From an uncultured bacterium (lineage in GTDB: Bacteria > Pseudomonadota > Gammaproteobacteria > Burkholderiales > Burkholderiaceae_C), in NCBI GenBank assembly GCA_903830565.1, contig CAIKUF010000085.1, positions 1 through 64,000 on the forward strand: a stretch of DNA of 64,000 nucleotides, read 5' to 3'. A model generated the notes under the pieces. The model saw nothing but the letters and a program-made list of their open reading frames with translations. It was not told where the DNA came from and ran no database searches. Shown here in pieces: positions 56,506-64,000 of the stretch (positions are counted from its first letter, which is position 1; each line of letters opens with the position of its first letter). The position numbers were made by a program, and so were the translations under genes.

Positions 56506-57303
56506 CTAGCGATCCGGGTCGCGCTCGGGCACCCGGCGCTGATCGCGAAAGCGCTGACAGGCGGTGCCGAAGGCACGCAGCAGCTTCATCGAAACGGGGT
56601 TCTCCGCCGCTCGCCACTCGGGGTGCCACTGCAGGCACAGGTTGAACCCGCTGGCGGCAGGAAGCGTGAACGCCTCGACCAGGCCGTCCGGCGCCAGTGC
56701 CTCGGCGCGCGCACCGGGAGCGAGTTGGTTGGCACCCTGGCCGTGCACCGAATTCACGCGGACGGAACCCGCGCCGACGATCCCTTCGAGCAGACCTCCG
56801 GGCAGGACGTGAACGTCGTGCGCGAGACCGTACTGCACATCGGCCGGGGCGTCGCTGGGTGCGCGATGGTCGGCCTTGCCCGGCAGATCCTGCACCGCCT
56901 GGTGCAGCGTGCCGCCGAGGGCGACGTTGGTTTCCTGAAAGCCGCGGCAGATGGCCAGCAGCGGCACCCCGCGGGCCAGGGCCTCGCGCGTCAGCGGCAG
57001 CGTCCATTCGTCGCGTTCGGGGTCCAGCGGCAACTCGGGGTTGCGGACTTCCTCGCCGAAGTGGCTGGGGTGCACGTTGGATGCGGAACCCGTGAGCAAG
57101 ATGCCATCCGCATGCAGCAGCAACTCGTCGACTTCGTCCGCCGCGGCCCAGGGCACGACCAGCGGCAGACAGCCGGCCAGGCGCACGGCGTCGACGTACT
57201 TCTTGCCGACGACGTGGTACGGGTGCTGGCCGAGCATGCGGTTGTCGGCCGGGACCAGCACGATAGGCCGGTTGGCGGGCGGGGTCGTGGACCGGGAGTT
57301 CAT
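56506..57303 (-). CDS. puuD: Gamma-glutamyl-GABA hydrolase PuuD
   Basis: A 265-residue class-I glutamine amidotransferase-like hydrolase (peptidase C26). Nucleophile Cys119 is in AICRGFQE, and His227/Glu229 are in QWHPEW. It hydrolyses gamma-glutamyl-GABA to glutamate and GABA. Length matches PuuD (about 254). It sits between puuB (122 bp upstream) and puuA on the same strand. Confidence 0.92.
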   Translation of the reverse strand: MNSRSTTPPANRPIVLVPADNRMLGQHPYHVVGKKYVDAVRLAGCLPLVVPWAAADEVDELLLHADGILLTGSASNVHPSHFGEEVRNPELPLDPERDEWTLPLTREALARGVPLLAICRGFQETNVALGGTLHQAVQDLPGKADHRAPSDAPADVQYGLAHDVHVLPGGLLEGIVGAGSVRVNSVHGQGANQLAPGARAEALAPDGLVEAFTLPAASGFNLCLQWHPEWRAAENPVSMKLLRAFGTACQRFRDQRRVPERDPDR

Positions 57304-57424
57304 CGTGCGGTTGATGCAGCAAGCGGCACGCGGCTCTGACTGGACCGCGTGCGTGACGCAGCGTTGTGCAAGAGTGTGCCAGACGGCATTCGCAAGTCAA
57401 TTCGTGGCAACGCGCAGCAGCGGT

Positions 57425-58741
57425 TCACAGCAGATCCTTGAGGCGGTAATACGCCATGCCGAGCACGAGCGCGGGCATGCGCAGCATCGGGCCACCGGGG
57501 AAGTCGCGGTGGCGGATGCGCGCGAAGATGTCAAGCCGCTGCGCGTTGCCGGCGATGGCTTCGGCAACGACCTTGCCCGCCAGGCCGGTTAGTGCCAGGC
57601 CGTGGCCCGAGAAGCCCTGCAGGTAGTAGACGTTGGCGTAGGCCGGCCCGGCGCCGAGGCTTGAGAGGCGGCCGAAGTCCGGCGCCCGGTTCATCGAGAT
57701 GTCGACGAACCCGCCCCAGGCGTACTCGACGCGCGTGCCCGCCAGTTGCGGGAACGTGCGCGCCATGCGCGCCTGCATGCTCTCGGCCAGGTTGGCCGGC
57801 GTGCGCGTGCTGTAGCTCACCCGGCCGCCGTAGAGCATGCGGTCGTCGGACGTCGTGCGAAAGTAGTCGAGCGCGAAATTCGTGTCGCACACCGCCGACT
57901 GCGAGGGGATCAGCGACTTCGCGAGATCCGGCTCAAGCGGCTCGGAAGCGACCACATACGTGCCCACCGGCATGATGCGCTTCTCGAGCCGAGGCGCCAC
58001 GCGTTGCAGATAGACGTTGCCGGCCAGCAGCACATGGCGCGCGGCGACAACCCCCTTCTCGGTGGCGACGCGCGTGCTCGCGCCGGGGGTGAGCGAGGTC
58101 ACCGTCGAATTCTCGAAGATGCGCACGCCCAGCGATACCGCCGCGCGGGCGAGACCGAAGCAGTACTTGAGCGGATGCATGTGACCCGAGAGCGGGTCGT
58201 GCAGGCCGCTGTGAAATCGCGGGCTCGCGATCCACTGCGGCAGGTCCTTCGGGCTGATGGCCGTGGCCTCGAATCCGTAGTCGCGTTGCATCGCCTCGTG
58301 CCACGCTGCCAGCTTGCGCCCCTTGCGGGCACCCTCCGCGAGCGAGAGGTAGCCGCTGCGCCACTCGCAGTCGATGCCGAACCGGCGGCAGCGCTCGTGG
58401 ATCAGGCCGATGGCCTCGAGCGTCATGTTCCACACCGTGCGCGCATCGTCGCGACCGAGTTCGCTTTCGATCACCGACTGCTCGCAGGCCAGGCTGGCCA
58501 GCGCCTGGCCGCCGTTGCGGCCCGAGCCGCCGTAGCCGACGCTGCGCGCTTCGAGCAAGACGACCGAGAAGCCTCTGTCCGCGAGCTCGATCGCGGCCGA
58601 CAGTCCGGCGAGCCCAGCGCCGACGATGGCGACGTCGCATTCGACGCGCCCTTCAAGCTGCGGAAAGTGCAAGTCGCGCTGCGCGGTGGCGGCGTAGTAC
58701 GAGTTGGATGTCAACGACTGGTCGACTCTGAACAAGGACAT
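57425..58741 (-). CDS. puuB: Gamma-glutamylputrescine oxidase PuuB
   Basis: A 438-residue FAD-dependent DAO-family oxidoreductase. The dinucleotide motif is VAIVGAGLAGLSAAIELADRG (GxGxxG at 41-46), with LEARSVGYGGSGRNGGQALASLA next as in PuuB/OrdL. The late DISMNRAPDFGRLSSLG and YYLQGFSGHGLALTGLAG close the FAD domain. It oxidises gamma-glutamylputrescine to the aldehyde used by PuuC. It ends 122 bp before puuD and starts 61 bp after the next aminotransferase stop. Confidence 0.92.
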   Translation of the reverse strand: MSLFRVDQSLTSNSYYAATAQRDLHFPQLEGRVECDVAIVGAGLAGLSAAIELADRGFSVVLLEARSVGYGGSGRNGGQALASLACEQSVIESELGRDDARTVWNMTLEAIGLIHERCRRFGIDCEWRSGYLSLAEGARKGRKLAAWHEAMQRDYGFEATAISPKDLPQWIASPRFHSGLHDPLSGHMHPLKYCFGLARAAVSLGVRIFENSTVTSLTPGASTRVATEKGVVAARHVLLAGNVYLQRVAPRLEKRIMPVGTYVVASEPLEPDLAKSLIPSQSAVCDTNFALDYFRTTSDDRMLYGGRVSYSTRTPANLAESMQARMARTFPQLAGTRVEYAWGGFVDISMNRAPDFGRLSSLGAGPAYANVYYLQGFSGHGLALTGLAGKVVAEAIAGNAQRLDIFARIRHRDFPGGPMLRMPALVLGMAYYRLKDLL

Positions 58742-58802
58742 AGATGCGTTGCGCTAGGCAATCGCTCCGGCGCGTTGATCGGGAAGTGGCATCGCGTTCG
58801 GC

Positions 58803-60140
58803 TCAAGGCGTGGCCTTGAGCGCCCCGGCGACGATGCCGACGAGTTCGTCGATGTGCTCCTTCTCGATGATCAGCGGCGGCGACAGCGCGATCGTGTCGC
58901 CGGTCGTGCGAATCAGCGCGCCGCGCTCCCAGCAGTGCAGGAAGGCGTCGAAGGCGCGCTTGCCCGGCTGGCCGGGGATGGGATCGAGTTCGATGCCGCC
59001 GACGAGGCCGATGTTGCGCACGTCGATCACGTTCGGCGCGCCCTTGAGCGAATGCAGCGCGTCCTCGAAGTAGGGCGCCATCGTCGCGCCGCGCGTGAGC
59101 AGGCCTTCTTCGGCATAGGTGTCGAGCGTGCCGAGCGCGGCAGCGCAGGCCAGCGGGTGGGCCGAATACGTGTAGCCGTGGAAGAATTCGATCAAGTGCT
59201 CGGGCCCGCTCATGAAGGCATCGTGTATGTGCTGGTTAGCAAAAACCGCGCCCATGGGCACGCTGCCATTGGTCAGGCCCTTGGCCACGACCATCAAGTC
59301 GGGCGTGACGCCGAAGTGCTGGCCGGCGAACGGCGAGCCTAGGCGCCCGAACCCGGTGATCACCTCGTCGAAGATCAGCAGAATGCCGTGGCGGTCGCAG
59401 ATGTCGCGCAGGCGCTGCAGGTAGCCCTTGGGCGGCAGCAGCACGCCGGTGGAGCCCGCCACCGGCTCGACGATCACCGCGGCGATCGTCGACGCGTCGT
59501 GCAGCGCGACCAGGCGTTCGAGGTCGTCCGCGAGTTCCGCACCGTACTCGGGCACGCCGCGGCTGAACGCGTTGCGGGCCAGGTCGTGCGTGTGGCGGAT
59601 GTGGTCGACGCCGGCGAGCAGCGTGCCGAACATCTTGCGGTTGGCGACGATGCCGCCGACCGAGATGCCGCCGAAGTTCACGCCGTGGTAACCGCGCTCG
59701 CGCCCGATCAAACGGGTGCGCGAGCCGTCGCCGCGCGCGCGGTGGTAGGCGATGGCCATCTTCAGCGCCGTCTCGACGGACTCCGATCCCGAGTTCGTGT
59801 AGAAGACCTTGCTCATTCCAGCCGGTGCGATCTCGATCAGACGCCGCGCCAGTTCGAAGGCCTTGGGGTGGCCCATGTTGAAGGGCGGGGCGAAGTCCAT
59901 CTCAGCGGCCTGCTGCTGGATCGCCTGCACGATCCTGGGGCGTGCGTGCCCTGCATTGACGCACCACAGGCCGGCGATGCCGTCCAGGATCTTGCGCCCT
60001 TCAGGTGTCCAGTAATGCATGCCTTCGGCGCGGGCGAGCATGCGTGGTGCCTGCTTGAATTGGCGGTTAGCCGTGAACGGCATCCAATACGCGTCGAGAG
60101 ACAGCGCGGCGTTCGTACGCAGGTCGGGGTTCTTGGTCAT
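58803..60140 (-). CDS. Omega-amino acid-pyruvate aminotransferase
   Basis: A 445-residue class-III aminotransferase. It begins DAYWMPFTANRQFKQAPRML, typical of beta-alanine-pyruvate and related omega-transaminases. PLP contacts are TNSGSESVETALK, Asp258 in IFDEVITGFGRLG and Lys287 in VAKGLTNG. Substrates could be beta-alanine, GABA, or polyamine-derived amines. The cluster favours a polyamine breakdown role. It is the first gene of the long reverse-strand block and divergent from the Lrp-type regulator across 136 bp. ATG at 60140 is preferred to an earlier codon 30 bp upstream. Confidence 0.82.
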   Translation of the reverse strand: MTKNPDLRTNAALSLDAYWMPFTANRQFKQAPRMLARAEGMHYWTPEGRKILDGIAGLWCVNAGHARPRIVQAIQQQAAEMDFAPPFNMGHPKAFELARRLIEIAPAGMSKVFYTNSGSESVETALKMAIAYHRARGDGSRTRLIGRERGYHGVNFGGISVGGIVANRKMFGTLLAGVDHIRHTHDLARNAFSRGVPEYGAELADDLERLVALHDASTIAAVIVEPVAGSTGVLLPPKGYLQRLRDICDRHGILLIFDEVITGFGRLGSPFAGQHFGVTPDLMVVAKGLTNGSVPMGAVFANQHIHDAFMSGPEHLIEFFHGYTYSAHPLACAAALGTLDTYAEEGLLTRGATMAPYFEDALHSLKGAPNVIDVRNIGLVGGIELDPIPGQPGKRAFDAFLHCWERGALIRTTGDTIALSPPLIIEKEHIDELVGIVAGALKATP

Positions 60141-60276
60141 GGCGCACTCCAATGCGAGGGTCTGCAACAAGGGCAGAGTCTATGCGCGCCGACGCGCAAT
60201 GTGCTTGCGCAATCGCTGAGGGCGAACCCCGCCCGGCGCAATATCATGCGAACAACCGGGCGACCATTGGCACGAT

Positions 60277-60756
60277 ATGCCGCGCAGACCGACCGAAGTG
60301 CACCTCGATGCGATCGACCGCGCCATCCTGCAGCAGTTGCAGCGCGATGGCCGCGTCTCCAACCTTGACCTCGCGGCACGCGTGCACTTGTCGGCATCAG
60401 CCTGCCTGCGCCGCGTGCGCCGCCTCGAAGAGAGCGGCGTCATCGCGCAGTACGTCGCCATGGTCGACCCGAAGAGCGTCGGCCAGCCCGGCACGAGTTT
60501 CACGATCGTCAATCTCGAGCGCCTGACGGCAGCGGCGATCGAGGCCTTCGAGTCGGCGGTTCGTCGGCGATCCGAAATCCTCGACTGCTTCTACGTGGCG
60601 GGCACCAGCGACTACCTGATCCGCTTCACTTACCGCGATGCCGCCGACCTGGAGCGATTCCACAGCGATGTGTTGATGCGTCTTCCAGGTGTCGTCCGCT
60701 CGAATTCGATGCTCGTGCTGCGCACGGTGAAGCGCACGACGGCGTTGCAGGTCTGA
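60277..60756 (+). CDS. Lrp/AsnC family transcriptional regulator
   Basis: 159 residues. An N-terminal HTH (residues 8-65, with ILQQLQRDGRVSNLDLAARV then SACLRRVRRLEESGVI) is followed by an AsnC_trans_reg ligand domain to the end. Such proteins form octamers and often sense an amino acid. It is divergent from the omega-aminotransferase at the head of the polyamine cluster, so it is a good candidate to regulate that cluster. The effector is not known. Aceticlastic regulation of the downstream aceA is possible but less direct. Confidence 0.88.
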   Translation: MPRRPTEVHLDAIDRAILQQLQRDGRVSNLDLAARVHLSASACLRRVRRLEESGVIAQYVAMVDPKSVGQPGTSFTIVNLERLTAAAIEAFESAVRRRSEILDCFYVAGTSDYLIRFTYRDAADLERFHSDVLMRLPGVVRSNSMLVLRTVKRTTALQV

Positions 60757-60818
60757 GCGGTTTGCGCTTCGCTGCGTAGGCGCCTATCAGCCGCCAATTT
60801 CGTGCCGTGAACTCTGCT

Positions 60819-60833
60819 TTCCGCAATGCGGAA
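60819..60833. promoter_or_regulatory. 15-bp palindrome upstream of aceA
   Basis: TTCCGCA-A-TGCGGAA has perfect 7-bp arms, in the 304-bp gap between the Lrp gene and aceA. The arms resemble operators of IclR-family regulators, but no such gene is nearby. A second small inverted repeat, GCTGC-tct-GCAGC, follows at 60843-60855. The gap has no coding signal. Confidence 0.5.
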
Positions 60834-60936
60834 TATCACAATGCTGCTCTGCAGCAAACTCTTCCATTGGGGAAAATGTCGTTCCGTATCATGGGATGCA
60901 CGCGCTAAGTCATTGATTCATATAGGACAACTATTT

Positions 60937-60960
60937 TGTCTTATATAAGACATAGGTCTT
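60937..60960. promoter_or_regulatory. Operator-like palindrome cluster upstream of aceA
   Basis: TGTCTTATATAAGACA (60937-60952) is a perfect 16-bp palindrome in a locally AT-rich patch. It overlaps AAGAC-atag-GTCTT (60947-60960), giving three regularly spaced GTCTT/AAGAC half-sites. A further half-site, TATAGGACA, lies at 60921-60929, 23 bp before the matching TATAAGACA. The site is about 100 bp before the aceA start and looks like a GntR-type operator, but the regulator is not encoded in the window. Confidence 0.6.
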
Positions 60961-61060
60961 CCCAGGCGCTTTGCTCGGGCGTAATCTGTGGTCATCGATG
61001 TTGCGCTTTTCAGCGCGGCCGCGAACCTCATTCAACCCGACCCCCGACCTAGGAGCTTTC

Positions 61061-62359
<1,299 letters not shown>

Positions 62360-62373
62360 CCCGGCTTGCATCG

Positions 62374-62414
62374 CGGGCGCGGCGGCTGCAGCTTGCCGCG
62401 GCCGCGCCCGTTTT
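62374..62414 (+). terminator. aceA terminator
   Basis: CGGGCGCGGC and GCCGCGCCCG form a perfect 10-bp GC stem (62374-62383 / 62401-62410) followed by TTTTC, 14 bp after the aceA stop. It lies between convergent genes and is the clear end of the aceA message. Confidence 0.75.
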
Positions 62415-62446
62415 CATTCCGGCATTCAGCGCGGTACTGACGTTGT

Positions 62447-63349
62447 TCAGGCACGCGCCGGTGCGGCAACGGCAGGCCTTACCAACGCAAGCCACAAGGC
62501 CCCGACGCAGCATGCCATGGCGAGCCACTGCGATGGCCCCAGCGGCTCGCCGTGGACCCACGCGCCCGAGACCATGGCCACGACCGGCACCATCACCGCC
62601 GACAAGCCGGCGACGTTGGCCGGCAGCATGCCGACGATCGCGAACCAGCAGACGTTGCCAAGCGCCATCGGAACGAGCGCGATGTAGGCGATCACGGCGA
62701 TCGACTGCCACGATGGAACGAACCAGTGGCCGTCGCCGAGCACGAGCGCGCCGATCGCCGTCGGCAGCGCCGAAATCAACAGTTGCCAGCCGGTCAGCAC
62801 GGTGGCTGGCACGTCGACCTTGCCGCGCTTGAGGATCAGCGTGCCGATCGCCCAGCCCAGGCCCGCCAGCAGGCCGAGAGCCAGGCCGAGCGGTGCCTGG
62901 GCGTAGGTCGCAAAGCTCGGCACCATGAGCAGCGTGACCGCGGCCGCGCCGAGCGCCACGGCGAGCACGAGCCGCTTGCCCAGGCGCTCGCCGAGCACAG
63001 CCCAAGAGATGAGCGCCGACCATAGCGGCATCGTGAAGCCGAGCACCGCGGATTGGCCGGAGGGAATCAGGATCGCCGAGTAGGTGCTGGCGATGTTCCA
63101 CAACACGAGGTAGAAGAAGGTCGCGACGCAGATCCGAACGCGATGTTGGCGCGGAATCAGGAGCGATTGACCGCGCAGACGCGCGATCGCCAGCAGCACG
63201 AGGCCGGCAACGGTGACGGCGACCGCGCGAAATGTCCACACCGAGACTTCGCGCACGGCGAGGGCGAACAAGGGCCAGTTCGTTCCCCAGACCAGCGTCA
63301 ATGTGGCCAGCAGGATCTGGGCACGCAGCGGAACAGTGGCGTTAGGCAT
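62447..63349 (-). CDS. DMT-superfamily transporter (EamA domains)
   Basis: 300 residues, ten hydrophobic segments, two EamA repeats (ILLATLTLVWGTNWPLFALA at the start and LGLLAGLGWAIGTLILKRGK in the second). It is typical of small metabolite or amino-acid exporters. The ATG at 63349 is chosen because longer in-frame starts add Ala/Pro-rich shadow sequence. It is convergent with aceA, and its upstream region faces tRNA-Gly. Substrate unknown. Confidence 0.8.
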   Translation of the reverse strand: MPNATVPLRAQILLATLTLVWGTNWPLFALAVREVSVWTFRAVAVTVAGLVLLAIARLRGQSLLIPRQHRVRICVATFFYLVLWNIASTYSAILIPSGQSAVLGFTMPLWSALISWAVLGERLGKRLVLAVALGAAAVTLLMVPSFATYAQAPLGLALGLLAGLGWAIGTLILKRGKVDVPATVLTGWQLLISALPTAIGALVLGDGHWFVPSWQSIAVIAYIALVPMALGNVCWFAIVGMLPANVAGLSAVMVPVVAMVSGAWVHGEPLGPSQWLAMACCVGALWLALVRPAVAAPARA

Positions 63350-63547
63350 GGTTGGCAAGGCTCGCAAGCGTGAGGACGGTGCGCATGCGTAGGCCGATGA
63401 CAGCGTTGCGGCCGGTGCGTGGGCGGGAATCGGGCGCCAAGCTGCCACCGTTGTTGCCGCTTCGACAGGACCAAGCAAGCTCGCGGGTGAGGTGTAGCGG
63501 CTCGATCGCTGGAGGCAGGCTGGCCGCCAAGGATCGCGGCTGCGCTA

Positions 63548-63621
63548 TGGAGCGGGTGAAGGGAATCGAACCCTCGTATGAAGCTTGGGAAGCTGCCGTT
63601 CTGCCATTGAACTACACCCGC
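63548..63621 (-). tRNA. tRNA-Gly (anticodon CCC)
   Basis: 74 nt with encoded CCA. Acceptor GCGGGTG pairs with CACCCGC's equivalent. Anticodon loop TTCCCAA shows CCC. T arm GAGGGTTCGATTCCCTT is standard. The sequence closely follows E. coli glyU. It is an isolated tRNA gene between a transporter and the last gene. Confidence 0.96.
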
Positions 63622-63632
63622 GTCGGGGCGCG

Positions 63633-63638
63633 ATTATA
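63633..63638 (-). promoter_or_regulatory. -10 element of the tRNA-Gly promoter
   Basis: TATAAT on the reverse strand, 11 bp before the tRNA 5' end, so transcription would begin about 6 bases ahead of the mature tRNA. A good -35 at 17 bp is not obvious. Confidence 0.55.
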
Positions 63639-63715
63639 GAGGTCGACCGTCGCCAAGCTCCGATGATCGCAGCCCCGCCGGCTGCAGGCTGGCAGAATGC
63701 GGCGCGGAGGTTCTT

Positions 63716-64000
63716 GTGCGCGACGACGTTTTGCGACTCTTGTGGATGGACAGCGCTCGCGGGCCCGGAGCACTCGCCCCATCGTCGCTCGACTCCGGCG
63801 GGTTCGGGCGGTTCGCGGTCGAACCATGCGCCACCCTGGAAGAAGCCAGCAGCATACTCGGCGAGCGGTCGTTCGACACCGTGCTGCTCTGTGTCGGCGA
63901 AACCGAACTCGAGCGTCTTTCGCTCTGGCCCGGGCTGGCGCAGGCCACGCCGGACGCGGCCGTCGTCGTGCTACCGGTCGTCCCGTGCGCGGCGAACCTC
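63716..64000 (+). CDS. Start of a protein with a degenerate receiver-like N-terminus
   Basis: A GTG at 63716 preceded by GGAGG at 63706-63710 opens a frame that runs to the window end (95 codons). The pattern resembles a response-regulator receiver: LRLLWMDSA for the first strand, LEEASSILGERSFDTVLLCVG for the second helix and third strand, then TPDAAVVVLPVVP. The third strand normally ends in the phospho-accepting Asp, and here that place is Cys (TVLLCV). The protein therefore may not be phosphorylated in the normal way. What follows, for example a GGDEF or EAL output domain, is not visible. Confidence 0.6.
   Translation, partial: MRDDVLRLLWMDSARGPGALAPSSLDSGGFGRFAVEPCATLEEASSILGERSFDTVLLCVGETELERLSLWPGLAQATPDAAVVVLPVVPCAANL

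Overview
The window is GC-rich, densely coded bacterial DNA. It most likely comes from a betaproteobacterium of the order Burkholderiales. This rests on the DUF3138-type porin, the SYLF lipoprotein, the rimP-nusA-infB-rbfA-truB order, and intergenic repeats of the kind common in Comamonadaceae and Sphaerotilaceae relatives. No phage, insertion sequence, CRISPR array or obvious defence island was seen. The DNA reads as chromosomal backbone with one large catabolic block.

Left part (1-19.8 kb): the tail of an Mrp/Mnh-type cation antiporter operon (B, C and D subunits) is followed by an APC-family basic amino acid transporter. Next come two small exported proteins and a reverse-strand stack of three membrane proteins (large MscS channel, YihY, AI-2E/PerM family). 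A lipase-like alpha/beta hydrolase follows. Beyond it lies a broken outer-membrane phospholipase A gene that meets a patatin lipoprotein end to end. Then come a periplasmic amino-acid-binding protein with an amidohydrolase, a SYLF lipoprotein, a META/DUF4377 protein and a large M16 zinc peptidase.

Middle part (19.8-43 kb): a compact fliLMNOPQR flagellar operon on the reverse strand is interrupted only by a repeat between fliP and fliQ. It is followed by tRNA-Ser(GGA), a DUF2237 protein, a SPFH/NfeD pair, a PLP-dependent basic amino acid decarboxylase and fabI. The translation operon rimP-nusA-infB-rbfA-truB runs forward behind a leader with a strong attenuator-like terminator. A palindromic repeat pair sits between rbfA and truB. 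typA, a DMT transporter, an alpha/beta hydrolase and dusA follow.

Right part (41-64 kb): sixteen consecutive reverse-strand genes lie between 60140 and 41111, and most of them form a polyamine uptake and degradation cluster. PotFGHI would import putrescine or spermidine, and the neighbouring porin could be the outer-membrane entry. PuuA, PuuB, PuuC and PuuD are the four steps of the gamma-glutamylated route to GABA. GabT removes the amino group, and two omega-aminotransferases offer a direct transamination route. A second glutamine-synthetase-like enzyme, a free-standing cupin and a Liv-type binding protein complete the block. An Lrp/AsnC regulator is divergent from its head. Next to it is isocitrate lyase (aceA), whose upstream region holds several palindromes. 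The window ends with a DMT transporter, tRNA-Gly(CCC) and the start of a gene with a degenerate receiver-like N-terminus.
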